64,000 nucleotides of DNA from Arthrobacter sp. zg-Y1171. GTDB lineage: Bacteria > Actinomycetota > Actinomycetes > Actinomycetales > Micrococcaceae. The translations under genes and the position numbers were made by a program. The stretch spans positions 1,798,001-1,862,000 of the forward strand of contig NZ_CP104264.1 of the NCBI RefSeq assembly GCF_025244845.1, in the 5' to 3' direction. Under the pieces are notes generated by a model. It did no database searches, was not told the DNA's origin, and saw only the letters and a list, made by a program, of their open reading frames with translations. Shown here one piece after another: positions 9,242 to 18,028 of the stretch. How positions within the stretch are numbered: position 1 is the stretch's first letter; the number at the start of each line of letters is the position of its first letter.

Positions 9242-10540
9242 TTACCCGGGTGCCGCGGGAATTACCCGGACCGCGCCGATCCGCCGTCCCCGCACGCCGA
9301 GTACCTCGAGCCTGCAGTCCGGGCCCTGCACCGTGTCACCGGGCCGGGCCATCCGGCCCAGCTGCTCCAGGATGTACCCGGCCACCGTTTCATACTGGCC
9401 CTCGGGCAGGCCGACGCCTGTCAGCCGTTCGAACTCCTGCAGGATGAGTGCACCGTCCACCACCAGCTGTCCCTTTTCCCTGCGGTAACGGTCCTCGGGG
9501 TCCCGGCCTGTGTCGTACTCGTCGTAGATTTCCCCGACCAGTTCCTCCACCAGGTCTTCCAGCGTGACAATGCCGTCAGTGCCGCCGTATTCATCCGCCA
9601 CTATTGCGATGTGGCTGTTCTCCCGGCGCATCCTGCCCAGGGACGGCAGGACTGCTGCGGTCCCCGGCAGGAACAGGACGGGCCGGAGGATGTCGGCTAC
9701 GGTGCGGTCATCCGTGCCCGTCACTTCCGGGTCCGGCATCAGGTCCCGGACGTGGATGAACCCCAGGATGTCATCCACCGATGCGCCGGTAACCGGGTAC
9801 CGGGAATAGGGCTGGTGCCGCACCCGGTTCCTTGCTTCCTCCAGCGGAAGGTCTGCCCGGACAAACACCACTTCGGTCCTGGGCCGCATCACCTCCTGCA
9901 CCAGCCTGGTGCCCGCTCCGAAGACGTCCGAAAGAATCCGGCGGCTGTCCTCGGCAAGCATCGGACTCGCCGCCACCATGTCCCACAATTCCTGGCTGCT
10001 CACCGGCACGGTCTTGACGTTCGGATTTCCGCCCAGCAGGCGCACCACGGTGTCGGTCGAAAAGGAAAGCAGCCGGATGGCGGGGCGCATCAGCACGGCA
10101 AACAGGTTCAGGGCGGGGGAGAGGAACCGCGCGTAGAGGACGGCATTCTGCATGGCCAGCCGCTTGGGCACCAGTTCCGAGAACACCAAGGAAAGGTAGG
10201 CCACAACGAGGGTCAGCAGGATGAACGCTGTTGCCTCCGCCGTCGGCTCCGGCAGCCCCCACTGACGCAGCAAGGGCACAACCGCCGGTGCCAGCGCCGA
10301 GGCGCCGTACGCAGCCGAGAAAAAACCGGAGAGGGTGACGCCGATCTGGATCGCGGACAGGAACAGGTTGGGGTTGCGGGCCAGGAGTGCTGTGCGCCTG
10401 CCCTGCTTCCCGGTCCGCTCGATGGCGCTGATCTGGCTCTCGCGGAGCGACACCAGTGCCATCTCCGCACCGGCGAAGATTCCGCCCAGCAGAATGAAAA
10501 AAGCCACGAGCAGGAGATTAAAGACTCCGCTGCCGTCCAT
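9242..10540 (-). CDS. CNNM/CorC-like membrane protein (DUF21, CBS pair, CorC_HlyC)
   Basis: 432 residues: a DUF21 membrane domain with about four TM segments (residues 5-190), a CBS pair (about 205-330), and a C-terminal CorC_HlyC domain. The ADEYGGTDGIVTLEDLVEELVGEI stretch marks the CBS2 end (key residues Asp and Gly near residue 320). Such proteins are linked to Mg2+/Co2+ efflux; older annotations call them hemolysins. On the minus strand TACCCT lies 6 nt before the ATG with no Shine-Dalgarno sequence, so the message may be leaderless. Confidence 0.9.
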   Translation of the reverse strand: MDGSGVFNLLLVAFFILLGGIFAGAEMALVSLRESQISAIERTGKQGRRTALLARNPNLFLSAIQIGVTLSGFFSAAYGASALAPAVVPLLRQWGLPEPTAEATAFILLTLVVAYLSLVFSELVPKRLAMQNAVLYARFLSPALNLFAVLMRPAIRLLSFSTDTVVRLLGGNPNVKTVPVSSQELWDMVAASPMLAEDSRRILSDVFGAGTRLVQEVMRPRTEVVFVRADLPLEEARNRVRHQPYSRYPVTGASVDDILGFIHVRDLMPDPEVTGTDDRTVADILRPVLFLPGTAAVLPSLGRMRRENSHIAIVADEYGGTDGIVTLEDLVEELVGEIYDEYDTGRDPEDRYRREKGQLVVDGALILQEFERLTGVGLPEGQYETVAGYILEQLGRMARPGDTVQGPDCRLEVLGVRGRRIGAVRVIPAAPG

Positions 10541-10607
10541 GGTGCGAGGGTACCGAAGGGCGGCGGGTGATGTGAGTCAAAGATCACACGGATTGGTTCC
10601 GGACAAA

Positions 10608-10648
10608 CAAAAAAGTCCTCCTGGAATCCGTAGATTCCAGGAGGACTT
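10608..10648 (-). terminator. Strong rho-independent terminator of tRNA-Leu
   Basis: A perfect 16-bp stem (10613-10628 with 10633-10648) and a 4-nt loop, followed on the minus strand by a run of T residues (10608-10614). It lies just downstream of the tRNA gene and separates it from the CorC-like gene. Confidence 0.9.
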
Positions 10649-10653
10649 CGCTG

Positions 10654-10736
10654 TGCGCGGAGGGGGACTTGAACCCCCACCCTCGTTAGAGGACTAGCAC
10701 CTCAAGCTAGCGCGTCTGCCATTCCGCCACCCGCGC
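10654..10736 (-). tRNA. tRNA-Leu (anticodon GAG)
   Basis: Read on the minus strand the 83-nt gene folds as a class II tRNA: acceptor GCGCGGG paired with TCCGCGC, anticodon stem CTAGC/GCTAG with loop TTGAGGT (anticodon GAG, decoding CUC and CUU), a long variable arm, and a T-arm with GGTTCAAGTCC. The discriminator base is A, and CCA is not encoded. Confidence 0.95.
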
Positions 10737-10930
10737 TTGGGTGATTTCCACAGGCTCTTCAGTTGTTCAAAAGCTGTGGAAGCAACGGGAAAAACTCTAA
10801 CACGGTTTAGGCGCGAACCACGAATCGGCCCAAGCCGGAGGCAGATTGGTGTCCCGCGAAGGCGCAATACGGCCCATCCTCCCGCTGCTCTGGCTAAGCT
10901 GGCTGCACAGTTCATCGAAGGAGAAGCCCC

Positions 10931-12253
10931 ATGCCTACAGACGTCCGTGCCGAGCAGCCCCGCGCCGAAGACGAGGTGGCCCGGATCTGCCAGGAGCTCA
11001 TCCGTTTCGACACCTCCAACTTCGGCGACAATTCGGGGCCGGGGGAGCGCGCCGCCGCCGAGTACACCGCCGGGCTGATCGAAGAAGCCGGGTTGTCCGC
11101 CGATCTCTTTGAGTCTGCCCCCGGCCGCGCCTCCGTAGTCACGCGGATGGAGGGCACCGACTCCTCCCTGCCCGCCCTCGTGGTGCACGGCCACCTTGAC
11201 GTGGTTCCGGCGCAGAAAGCGGACTGGACCGTGGACCCGTTCAGCGGCGAGGAACGGGACGGCCTGATCTGGGGGCGGGGGGCCGTGGACATGAAGGACA
11301 TGGATGCCATGATCCTGTCCGTGATGCGTTCCATGTCCCGCACCGGAACACGTCCGCGGCGGGACATTGTCTTCGCGTTCTTCGCCGACGAAGAAGCCGG
11401 CGGCGACTACGGCGCACGCTGGGCCGTGGAACACCGTCCGGAACTGTTTGACGGCGCCACCGAGGCCATCTCCGAGGTGGGCGGATTCTCGGCCACCATC
11501 GGCGGGAAGCGGACGTATCTGCTGCAGACAGCGGAAAAGGGCATCTCCTGGCTGCGGCTGGTCGCCCACGGCCGTGCCGGGCACGGCTCCCAGATCAACA
11601 CCGACAACGCCGTCACCCGGCTGGCCCGCGCCGTCGCCAATATCGGCAGCCACCCCTGGCCCATCGAACTGACGGACACCACCCGTGCCTTCCTGGACGG
11701 CGTCACCGAACTGACCGGCGTCGAGTTCGATCCGGAGAACCCGGACCGGATCCTCGCCGAACTGGGGACCGTTGCCCGGTTTGTGGGTGCCACCCTGCAG
11801 AACACCTCCAACCCGACCGTGTTGAAGGCCGGGTACAAGCACAACGTCATCCCCGGCACCGCCGAGGCCCTGATCGATGCCCGGACCCTGCCCGGGCAGG
11901 AGGAACAGGTGCTGGCCACCATCCGGGAACTGGCCGGCGAAGGCATCGACATCAGCTACGAGCACCAGGACGTGTCCCTCGAAGTGCCGTTCAAGGGAAA
12001 CCTGGTCGACTCTATGATCTCCGCCCTGCAGGCAGAGGATCCCGGGGCCCCGGTGCTGCCCTACACGCTTTCGGGCGGCACCGACAACAAGTCCCTCAGC
12101 CGGCTGGGCATCACCGGGTACGGCTTCGCCCCGCTACGCCTGCCGGAGGACCTGGACTTCACCGGCATGTTCCACGGCGTCGATGAACGGGTTCCGGTGG
12201 ACTCCCTGAAGTTCGGCACCCGGGTCCTGTCCCGGCTGCTGACCGACTACTGA
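10931..12253 (+). CDS. M20 family metallopeptidase
   Basis: 440 residues of the ArgE/DapE/CPG2 class. Metal-binding and catalytic elements are visible: HGHLD (residues 86-90), GRGAVDMKD with the bridging Asp, FFADEEAGG with the catalytic Glu pair, and a C-terminal SGGTDNK. GAAGGAGAAG precedes the ATG. These dinuclear zinc enzymes hydrolyse N-acyl amino acids or small peptides; nearby genes do not point to arginine or lysine synthesis, so the substrate is open. It may be co-transcribed with the acyl-CoA dehydrogenase-like gene 30 nt downstream. Confidence 0.9.
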   Translation: MPTDVRAEQPRAEDEVARICQELIRFDTSNFGDNSGPGERAAAEYTAGLIEEAGLSADLFESAPGRASVVTRMEGTDSSLPALVVHGHLDVVPAQKADWTVDPFSGEERDGLIWGRGAVDMKDMDAMILSVMRSMSRTGTRPRRDIVFAFFADEEAGGDYGARWAVEHRPELFDGATEAISEVGGFSATIGGKRTYLLQTAEKGISWLRLVAHGRAGHGSQINTDNAVTRLARAVANIGSHPWPIELTDTTRAFLDGVTELTGVEFDPENPDRILAELGTVARFVGATLQNTSNPTVLKAGYKHNVIPGTAEALIDARTLPGQEEQVLATIRELAGEGIDISYEHQDVSLEVPFKGNLVDSMISALQAEDPGAPVLPYTLSGGTDNKSLSRLGITGYGFAPLRLPEDLDFTGMFHGVDERVPVDSLKFGTRVLSRLLTDY

Positions 12254-12283
12254 TCCCTGCCCCGCCTTTCGAAGGAGAACCCC

Positions 12284-13435
12284 TTGCCGGCCCCCGCCGA
12301 TATCCTCACCCCGGAACTGCTGGAGCGCCTGCGCTCCCGTGCCGCGGGCTATGACGAAACCAACAGCTTCTTCACCGAGGACCTGGCGGACCTGCGCGCC
12401 GCGGGCTATCTCGCCCTGTTCACCCCAACGGATGAGGGCGGGGCCGGATTGGGGATTCCCGACGTCGTCTCCTGCCAGCGGCTCCTGGCATCCGCCGCGC
12501 CGGCGACGGCACTGGCAGTGAACATGCACCTGGTCTGGTGCGGCGTGGCGCACCTGCTCGCACTGGCGGGAGACCACTCGCTGGACTTCGTGCTCCGCGA
12601 GGCGGCGGCGGGCGAGCTGTTTGCCTTCGGCGTGTCCGAGCCGGGGAACCCCGCCGTGCTCTTCGATTCACACACCGCGGCCCGTCCGACGGGCGACGGC
12701 GGCTACGCCTTCACCGGCACCAAGATCTTCACCAGCCTGTCCCCGGCCTGGACCCGGCTGGGAATCTTCGGAAAGGATGCGTCGGACCCGGAGGAGCCGC
12801 GGCTGGTCTTCGGGTTTGCCGACCGCGGAACCGGGGGCATCACCATCGCGGATGACTGGGACACCATGGGCATGCGGGCCAGCCAATCCTGCACCACCCG
12901 CCTGGACAACGCGGTGGTGCCGGCCGGGCGGATGGTCCGTTCGACGCCGGTGGGTCCGCACCGCGATGCCTTTGTCTTCGGAATTTTCGCCTTGTTTGAG
13001 ACCCTGCTGTCCGCCGTCTATACGGGCATCGGGGACCGGGCCGTGGAGTTGGCCGTCGAGGCCGCCTCCGGCCGTGCCGGGCGCGACGGCGTTCCGGCGT
13101 CGGCGGACCCCGCTACCCGTTGGAAGATTGCCGACGCCGCGCTCCGGATGGACGGCGTCCATCTGCAGCTCGGCGCTGTGGCGCGGGATCTGGAGGAGGG
13201 GACGGACCACGGCAGCTACTGGTTCCCGCTGCTTTCCGGCCTGAAGTACCGGACCACCGAAACGGCGCGCGGCGTCGTGGAAACCGCTGTCCGGGTAGCG
13301 GGCGGACGCAGCTATTTCCGGGGTTCCGAGCTGGAACGGCTCTACCGCGACGTCCTCGCCGGAATGTTCCACCCCTCGAGCGAGGACTCCGTGCATGCCG
13401 GCGTGGCGAACGCCGTCTTAGGCCCCGTGGAGTAG
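12284..13435 (+). CDS. Acyl-CoA dehydrogenase-like flavoprotein
   Basis: 383 residues with the N-terminal helical, central beta (FGVSEPGNPAVLF, FTGTKIFTSLSP) and C-terminal helical domains of the acyl-CoA dehydrogenase superfamily. The start is a TTG, 7 nt after AAGGAG. The usual C-terminal YEGTSEI motif with the catalytic Glu is absent; the aligned region reads GMFHPSSEDSVHAG, so it may instead be a flavin-dependent oxygenase or oxidase of the DszC/HsaA-like branch. The last codons and TAG stop form the first unit of a 15-bp tandem repeat. Confidence 0.82.
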   Translation: MPAPADILTPELLERLRSRAAGYDETNSFFTEDLADLRAAGYLALFTPTDEGGAGLGIPDVVSCQRLLASAAPATALAVNMHLVWCGVAHLLALAGDHSLDFVLREAAAGELFAFGVSEPGNPAVLFDSHTAARPTGDGGYAFTGTKIFTSLSPAWTRLGIFGKDASDPEEPRLVFGFADRGTGGITIADDWDTMGMRASQSCTTRLDNAVVPAGRMVRSTPVGPHRDAFVFGIFALFETLLSAVYTGIGDRAVELAVEAASGRAGRDGVPASADPATRWKIADAALRMDGVHLQLGAVARDLEEGTDHGSYWFPLLSGLKYRTTETARGVVETAVRVAGGRSYFRGSELERLYRDVLAGMFHPSSEDSVHAGVANAVLGPVE

Positions 13436-13510
13436 GGCCCGGTGGAGTAGAGCCCGGTGGAGCAGGGCCCGGTGGAGCAGGGCCCGGTGGAGTAGGGCCC
13501 GGTGGAGTAG
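13421..13510. repeat. Six tandem 15-bp units spanning a stop codon
   Basis: Six near-identical copies of GGCCCGGTGGAGTAG. The first unit encodes the last residues and TAG stop of the acyl-CoA dehydrogenase-like gene. The unit length is a multiple of three, so each copy reads Gly/Ser-Pro-Val-Glu followed by TAG or CAG. Confidence 0.95.
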
Positions 13511-13523
13511 GGAAGGTCGGAGG

Positions 13524-13757
13524 CTAGGTGGTCCGCTGGACGCGCAGGACTCTTCGGCGCAGCCAGAATCGCCGTCCGCCGCCGCTGTAGATGCGGCTGC
13601 GGTGCAGTTCCCACTTGCCGTATTCTGCGTGCTCGACGAGGCGGCGCCGAGCATCGGGCAGCGATTCGTTCGGGTCAACCGACACCACCAGGTACTCGTA
13701 GTCCCGGGAGTTTTCGCGCCGGCGGGAGACATCAGGTGCAAGAATTTGTTCGCGCAT
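13524..13757 (-). CDS. Small basic DUF5703-like protein
   Basis: A 77-residue Arg-rich protein with the conserved-looking core YEYLVVSVDPNESLPDARRR and a YGKWELHRSRIY segment. It resembles DUF5703, a small actinobacterial family of unknown function. GGAGGG lies just before the ATG. It is divergent from the acidic small gene at 13799 with a 41-bp gap. No function is suggested. Confidence 0.75.
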   Translation of the reverse strand: MREQILAPDVSRRRENSRDYEYLVVSVDPNESLPDARRRLVEHAEYGKWELHRSRIYSGGGRRFWLRRRVLRVQRTT

Positions 13758-13798
13758 TTCCCTCCAATTTTCCCTACTTTACCGATAACGTCTAGGTC

Positions 13799-14113
13799 AT
13801 GAGCATAGATCCGCGCATCGCGCTCCAGTCCCTTGTCGCTGCGTTCGAGGAACACCTCGCGGCCGCGGCCGCACGACGCGGTGACAAGGATCCAGTGGTC
13901 GAAAGCGCGTACCTGGCCATCGCCGATGCCTTCGAAGTCTATGAGGAAGTGCTTTACGACGCCTACGGCGAAGTGACGCCGCTGGAGATCTACGAAGACG
14001 ACGAGGACGAGGACGACTACGACACCGCGGACGAGGTGGACGAAATCCTGGAGGATCCGAGCGTCGGAGACCAGGACAACGGCAACCCGCTGGGACGTTC
14101 AGCCAACCGGTAG
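13799..14113 (+). CDS. Conserved acidic small protein of unknown function
   Basis: 104 residues. An N-terminal helical half (SLVAAFEEHLAAAA) is followed by a very acidic tail with runs of Glu and Asp at about residues 62-90. TAACGT lies 7 nt before the ATG and there is no Shine-Dalgarno sequence, suggesting a leaderless message. I do not recognise a domain. It sits upstream of uppP with 45 nt between them, but uppP has its own -10-like hexamer. Confidence 0.7.
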   Translation: MSIDPRIALQSLVAAFEEHLAAAAARRGDKDPVVESAYLAIADAFEVYEEVLYDAYGEVTPLEIYEDDEDEDDYDTADEVDEILEDPSVGDQDNGNPLGRSANR

Positions 14114-14158
14114 CGGTGGTGAACGGCTGCGTCGCAGGAGTCAATTAGAGTCTTAGGT

Positions 14159-14983
14159 GTGAATTGGTTTGAAGCGATCTTCCTTGGCCTGATCCAGGGC
14201 CTGACAGAGTTCCTCCCCATCTCCTCCAGCGCTCACCTGCGCATAGTGGGGGAGTTGCTGCCCGGAGCCCAGGACCCGGGAGCGGCCTTTACCGCCATTA
14301 CCCAGCTCGGCACGGAAACCGCCGTCGCGGTGTATTTCTGGAAGGACATTGTCCGGATCATCAAGTCCTGGTTCGGCTCCCTGTTCGGCCGGGTACCGCG
14401 CAATGATCCGGATGCCCGCATGGGCTGGCTGATCATCATCGGCACCATCCCCATCGTGGTCCTGGGCCTGCTCTTCCAGGACCAGATCGAAAGCACCTTC
14501 CGCAGTCTCTGGATCGTCGCCACCATGCTGATTGTCTTCGGCATCATCCTGGCGGTGGCTGATACGGTCGGCCGCCAGCAGCGCAAACTGGACCAGCTCA
14601 CCTATCGGCACGGCATCCTCTACGGCTTCGCCCAGGCCCTGGCGCTGATTCCCGGCGTTTCCCGGTCAGGCGGCACCATTACCGCGGGGCTGCTCATGGG
14701 CTACACCCGCGAGGCCGCCGCCCGGTATGCCTTCCTGCTGGCCATTCCCGCAGTGTTCGGCAGCGGGCTGTTCCAGCTGGTCAAGTCGCTGGACGAGCCC
14801 ATGCCCTACACCGCCCTGCAGACCGGCGCCGCTACGGTGGTCGCCTTCGTTGTGGGCTTCATCATCATCGGCTGGTTCCTGCGTTACGTCTCCACCCGCA
14901 GCTACCGCCTCTTTGTCTGGTACCGCATCCTTCTCGGCATCTGCATCTACCTCCTGCTGGGCTTCGGCGTCCTTACCGCCTAG
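14159..14983 (+). CDS. uppP: Undecaprenyl-diphosphatase
   Basis: Integral membrane enzyme (BacA/UppP) that dephosphorylates undecaprenyl pyrophosphate to recycle the cell-wall lipid carrier. 274 residues. Both family motifs are present: [17 protein letters not shown] at the N-terminus, with catalytic Glu and Ser, and PGVSRSGGT in the middle, with Arg. About eight hydrophobic segments. The GTG start lies 7 nt after TAGAGT, so the mRNA is probably leaderless. uppP and mshC are also near each other in M. tuberculosis. Confidence 0.95.
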   Translation: MNWFEAIFLGLIQGLTEFLPISSSAHLRIVGELLPGAQDPGAAFTAITQLGTETAVAVYFWKDIVRIIKSWFGSLFGRVPRNDPDARMGWLIIIGTIPIVVLGLLFQDQIESTFRSLWIVATMLIVFGIILAVADTVGRQQRKLDQLTYRHGILYGFAQALALIPGVSRSGGTITAGLLMGYTREAAARYAFLLAIPAVFGSGLFQLVKSLDEPMPYTALQTGAATVVAFVVGFIIIGWFLRYVSTRSYRLFVWYRILLGICIYLLLGFGVLTA

Positions 14984-15005
14984 CCGTGCCCGTTAGAGTG
15001 GAGGG

Positions 15006-16286
15006 GTGATTGCCTGGAAATCTTCCTCCCTGCCCTCCCTGCCCGGAAAGTCGGACGACGTCCGGCTTTATGACACGGCCGCACAGGCCCGGGTGACCGT
15101 GCGTCCCGGCGGCGAAGCGAGCATGTACGTCTGCGGAATCACTCCGTACGACGCCACGCACATGGGCCACGCCTCCACCTACGTGGCGTTCGACCTGCTC
15201 AACCGCCAGTGGCGCGACGCCGGGCACACCGTCCGGTACGTCCAGAACGTCACCGACGTCGATGATCCGCTGCTCGAGCGCGCCACCGCCACCGGTGCGG
15301 ACTGGCGGGAGCTCGCACAGGAACAGACGCAGCTTTTCCGTGACGACATGGAGGCCTTGAACGTCCTGGCACCGGACCACTACATCGGTGCCGTAGAAGC
15401 CGTGGAGTGGATCGTGCCGGTGGTGGAGGACCTGATGGACCGCGGCCTGGCCTACCGGGTTTCCGGCAGCGGCGCAGAGCCCGACGGCGACCTGTACTTC
15501 GACGTGGAGGCCGCTTCCCGCCTGGCCGAAGGCGATCCGGATGCCTGGTGGCTGGGACAGGTTTCGCACCTGACCCGGGAACAGATGCTTCCGGTCTTCG
15601 CAGAGCGCGGGGGAGACCCGGAGCGTCCCGGCAAGCGGAACGCCCTGGACCCGCTGCTGTGGCGCATGGCCCGTACCGGCGAACCGTCCTGGGACGGCGG
15701 CCGGCTCGGTACCGGACGTCCGGGCTGGCACATTGAGTGCTCCGTCATCGCCCAGCGTTTCCTGCCCCGTCCGTTCACTGTGCAGGCCGGCGGCTCGGAC
15801 CTGGTCTTCCCGCACCACGAAATGAGTGCCGGACACGCCTTTGCCTGCGAGGGCACACCGCTGGCCTCGCACTACGCCCATGCCGGCATGGTGGGGCTGG
15901 ACGGGCAGAAAATGAGCAAGTCCCTGGGCAACCTGGTCTTGGTTTCCCGGCTGCGTGCCGAGGGAGTGGAGCCGGCCGCCATCCGCCTGGTGCTGCTCTC
16001 CCACCACTACCGCACGGATTGGTTCTGGACCTCCGACCAGCTGCGCGGCGCCGAGGAACGCCTGGTGGCGTGGCGGAAGGCCCTGCAGTCCACCAATGCC
16101 GACGACGCCGCCGCGCTCCTGGAGCAGATCCGCGCCGCGCTGGCCGATGACCTGGATGCCCCGGCCGCGTTGCAGGCCGTCGACGCCTGGGCTGCTGCCG
16201 CAGTCCGCAGCGAAACGGCGGGAAGCCAGGCGGGCGCCGAACTTGTCTGCGCCTCGCTGAATGCCCTGCTCGGACTCCAGCTCTAG
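15006..16286 (+). CDS. mshC: Cysteine--glucosaminyl-inositol ligase of mycothiol synthesis
   Basis: ATP-dependent ligase joining L-cysteine to GlcN-inositol, the third step of mycothiol synthesis. 426 residues, a class I cysteinyl-tRNA-synthetase-like fold: zinc-binding Cys in [16 protein letters not shown] (HIGH-like motif), WHIECS in the middle, and the KMSKS loop as [10 protein letters not shown]. The length and the [12 protein letters not shown] form separate it from CysS. The GTG start is 6 nt after TAGAGT; GGAGGG touches the start, so it may be leaderless. It shows that the organism uses mycothiol. Confidence 0.95.
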   Translation: MIAWKSSSLPSLPGKSDDVRLYDTAAQARVTVRPGGEASMYVCGITPYDATHMGHASTYVAFDLLNRQWRDAGHTVRYVQNVTDVDDPLLERATATGADWRELAQEQTQLFRDDMEALNVLAPDHYIGAVEAVEWIVPVVEDLMDRGLAYRVSGSGAEPDGDLYFDVEAASRLAEGDPDAWWLGQVSHLTREQMLPVFAERGGDPERPGKRNALDPLLWRMARTGEPSWDGGRLGTGRPGWHIECSVIAQRFLPRPFTVQAGGSDLVFPHHEMSAGHAFACEGTPLASHYAHAGMVGLDGQKMSKSLGNLVLVSRLRAEGVEPAAIRLVLLSHHYRTDWFWTSDQLRGAEERLVAWRKALQSTNADDAAALLEQIRAALADDLDAPAALQAVDAWAAAAVRSETAGSQAGAELVCASLNALLGLQL

Positions 16287-16290
16287 GCGG

Positions 16291-16314
16291 AACGCCGAAC
16301 CGCGGTTCGGCGTT
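16291..16314. terminator. Bidirectional dyad between mshC and the PAC2 gene
   Basis: A perfect 24-bp palindrome with 12-bp arms (AACGCCGAACCG) lies between the convergent mshC and PAC2-gene stop codons. It could form a GC-rich hairpin in either transcript; there is no T-run. Confidence 0.5.
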
Positions 16315-16316
16315 GC

Positions 16317-17201
16317 TCAGTCCCGGCGTCGGCGCTTCAGGTACCGCTCGAATTCACGGGCAATGGATTCGCCGCTGGCTTCGGGGAGTTCCGCCGTGTC
16401 CTTGGCCTCTTCCAGCTGGCGTACGTACGCCGCAACTTCCGGGTCCTCGGTTGCGAGCTCGTCCACGCCGCGTTCCCAGGCTTCCGCCTCTTCGGTCAGC
16501 AGATGCGTGTCCAGGGGCGCCTGCAGCAGCTCCTCGATCCGGTTGAGCAACGCCAGCTGCGCCTTGGGCGAGGGTGCCTGCCCCACATAGTGCGGTACGG
16601 CTGCCCAGAGCGAGATGGAGGGGATGTCCGCCAGGCCGGCCATTTCGGACACCACGCCCACAATGCCGATGGGCCCCTCGTAGGTGGAAGGTTCCAGGCT
16701 CAGGCTTTCCTGCAGGTCCGGTTCCTCGCAGGAAGCGCTCACCGGGATGGGCCGGGAATGCGGAACATCGGCGAGCAGGGCACCGGCCAGGACAATGCAG
16801 TCCACGTCCAGTTCCTTGGCCAGGGCGATGAGCTCGGCGGTGTAGGCCCGCCACTTGTAGGAGGGTTCGACGCCGGTAACGAAGATGATGTCCAGGTTGC
16901 TGTCCGGCACCTCGGCACGGGAGATCCGCGTCGTCGGCCACTTGATCCGATGCCCGCCCGAAGCCGTCCGTTTCAGCGACGGTCTGGTGAACTGGAAGTC
17001 GTAGTACTCATCCGCGTCGATACTGGCTATTTTTTCGCTGTCCCAGTGCCGGCTCAGGAATTTCAGGGCATCGGAGGCTGCTTCACCTGCATCGTTCCAA
17101 CCTTCGAACGCGGCCAGCATCACCGTGACGCGTTCGGAGGACGTCCCGTCGCCAAAAAAGTCCTGGAGGCCTGTGGCTTCAAAGCCTTCGGTATTGCTCA
17201 C
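16317..17201 (-). CDS. PAC2 family protein (possible proteasome assembly factor)
   Basis: 294 residues. The N-terminal AAFEGWNDAGEAASDALKFL and GVEPSYKWRAYTAEL segments are PAC2-domain hallmarks; the C-terminus is helical and ends in a basic KRRRRD. A PAC2 protein also lies near the proteasome genes in M. tuberculosis (Rv2125). Eukaryotic PAC2 helps assemble the proteasome, but a bacterial role is unproven. Two GTG codons are adjacent; the second (17201) is chosen because TAGTGT is 6 nt upstream on the minus strand, the spacing seen in other leaderless genes here. Confidence 0.88.
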   Translation of the reverse strand: MSNTEGFEATGLQDFFGDGTSSERVTVMLAAFEGWNDAGEAASDALKFLSRHWDSEKIASIDADEYYDFQFTRPSLKRTASGGHRIKWPTTRISRAEVPDSNLDIIFVTGVEPSYKWRAYTAELIALAKELDVDCIVLAGALLADVPHSRPIPVSASCEEPDLQESLSLEPSTYEGPIGIVGVVSEMAGLADIPSISLWAAVPHYVGQAPSPKAQLALLNRIEELLQAPLDTHLLTEEAEAWERGVDELATEDPEVAAYVRQLEEAKDTAELPEASGESIAREFERYLKRRRRD

Positions 17202-17305
17202 CACTTCACACTATGCCCCGTCCGCCCTGCATGTCAGGACCGGGCAACGGCGCTTCGCGTAGAGCAAAAGAAACACCGGCTTCCGCTGCCCCGTAGACTT
17301 AGGGC

Positions 17306-18028
17306 ATGCCCCTCCTTTCCGATTCTTCCCACAGCCACGCCGACGCAGCACTGCAGGCAGTTTTCTGGGATATGGACGGCACGCTCGTGGATACCGAGCC
17401 GTATTGGATCGCCGCCGAAAAGGAACTGACCTCGGATTTCAACGTTGATTGGACGGACGCCCAGGCCGAGGGGATGGTCGGCCAGGCCCTGGCGGTCAGC
17501 GCCGGCATGCTGCAACGAGCAGGTGTCCCCTTGGAAAACCGCGAAATCATCGACCGGCTGATCGGACAGGTTGCGGCACAGGTCCGCCGCGAGGTGCCCT
17601 GGCGCCCTGGCGCCCGCGAGCTGCTGGCCGAGCTGCAGGCCGCGGGTATTCCCTGCGCCCTGGTCACCATGTCCGAGCCGGTGCTCGCGCAGGAAATCAT
17701 CCGCGCGCTTCCCGCCGGGACGTTCGACGTCGTGGTGACCGGTGACATGGTCAGCCGCGGCAAACCGGATCCCGAGCCGTATCAGCTGGCCTTCGACACG
17801 CTCGCGGGCTCCGTTCCGGGCCTGGACAAGGCCGGCGTGGTCGCCGTCGAGGACTCCCTGCCCGGGGCAACGTCCGCACAGGCGGCCGGCCTGGTGACCC
17901 TGACGGTCCCGAACTTCGTTCCGTTGCCGCCGGGTGCCTTTGAGCACGAATGGCAGTCCCTGGCCGGCCGCGGAATAGACCAGCTGCGCGAACTGCTTCC
18001 CGGTTCCGTCCTGGAGTCCGCTAGGTGA
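17306..18028 (+). CDS. HAD-superfamily hydrolase (phosphatase)
   Basis: 240 residues, subfamily with a helical cap after motif I. Motif I is WDMDGTLVDTEP (nucleophile and acid Asp), motif II is VTMSEP, and motif III/IV are KPDPEPY and VAVEDSLPG. It should hydrolyse small phosphate esters such as sugar phosphates; the substrate is not readable. TAGACT is 6 nt before the ATG, suggesting a leaderless mRNA. The stop overlaps the GTG of the site-2 protease (GTGA), so the two are translationally coupled. Confidence 0.88.
   Translation: MPLLSDSSHSHADAALQAVFWDMDGTLVDTEPYWIAAEKELTSDFNVDWTDAQAEGMVGQALAVSAGMLQRAGVPLENREIIDRLIGQVAAQVRREVPWRPGARELLAELQAAGIPCALVTMSEPVLAQEIIRALPAGTFDVVVTGDMVSRGKPDPEPYQLAFDTLAGSVPGLDKAGVVAVEDSLPGATSAQAAGLVTLTVPNFVPLPPGAFEHEWQSLAGRGIDQLRELLPGSVLESAR

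Noticed and set aside
10746-10781. TTCCACAG/CTGTGGAA inverted repeat resembling DnaA boxes
   Set aside because: The arms do not match the actinobacterial DnaA box TTGTCCACA and no other origin features are present; it is more likely part of the tRNA-Leu upstream region.
13120-13527. Gly/Pro-rich repeat protein encoded across the 15-bp repeats
   Set aside because: The frame lies inside the acyl-CoA dehydrogenase-like gene in another phase, so the repeat peptide is a by-product of the DNA repeat.
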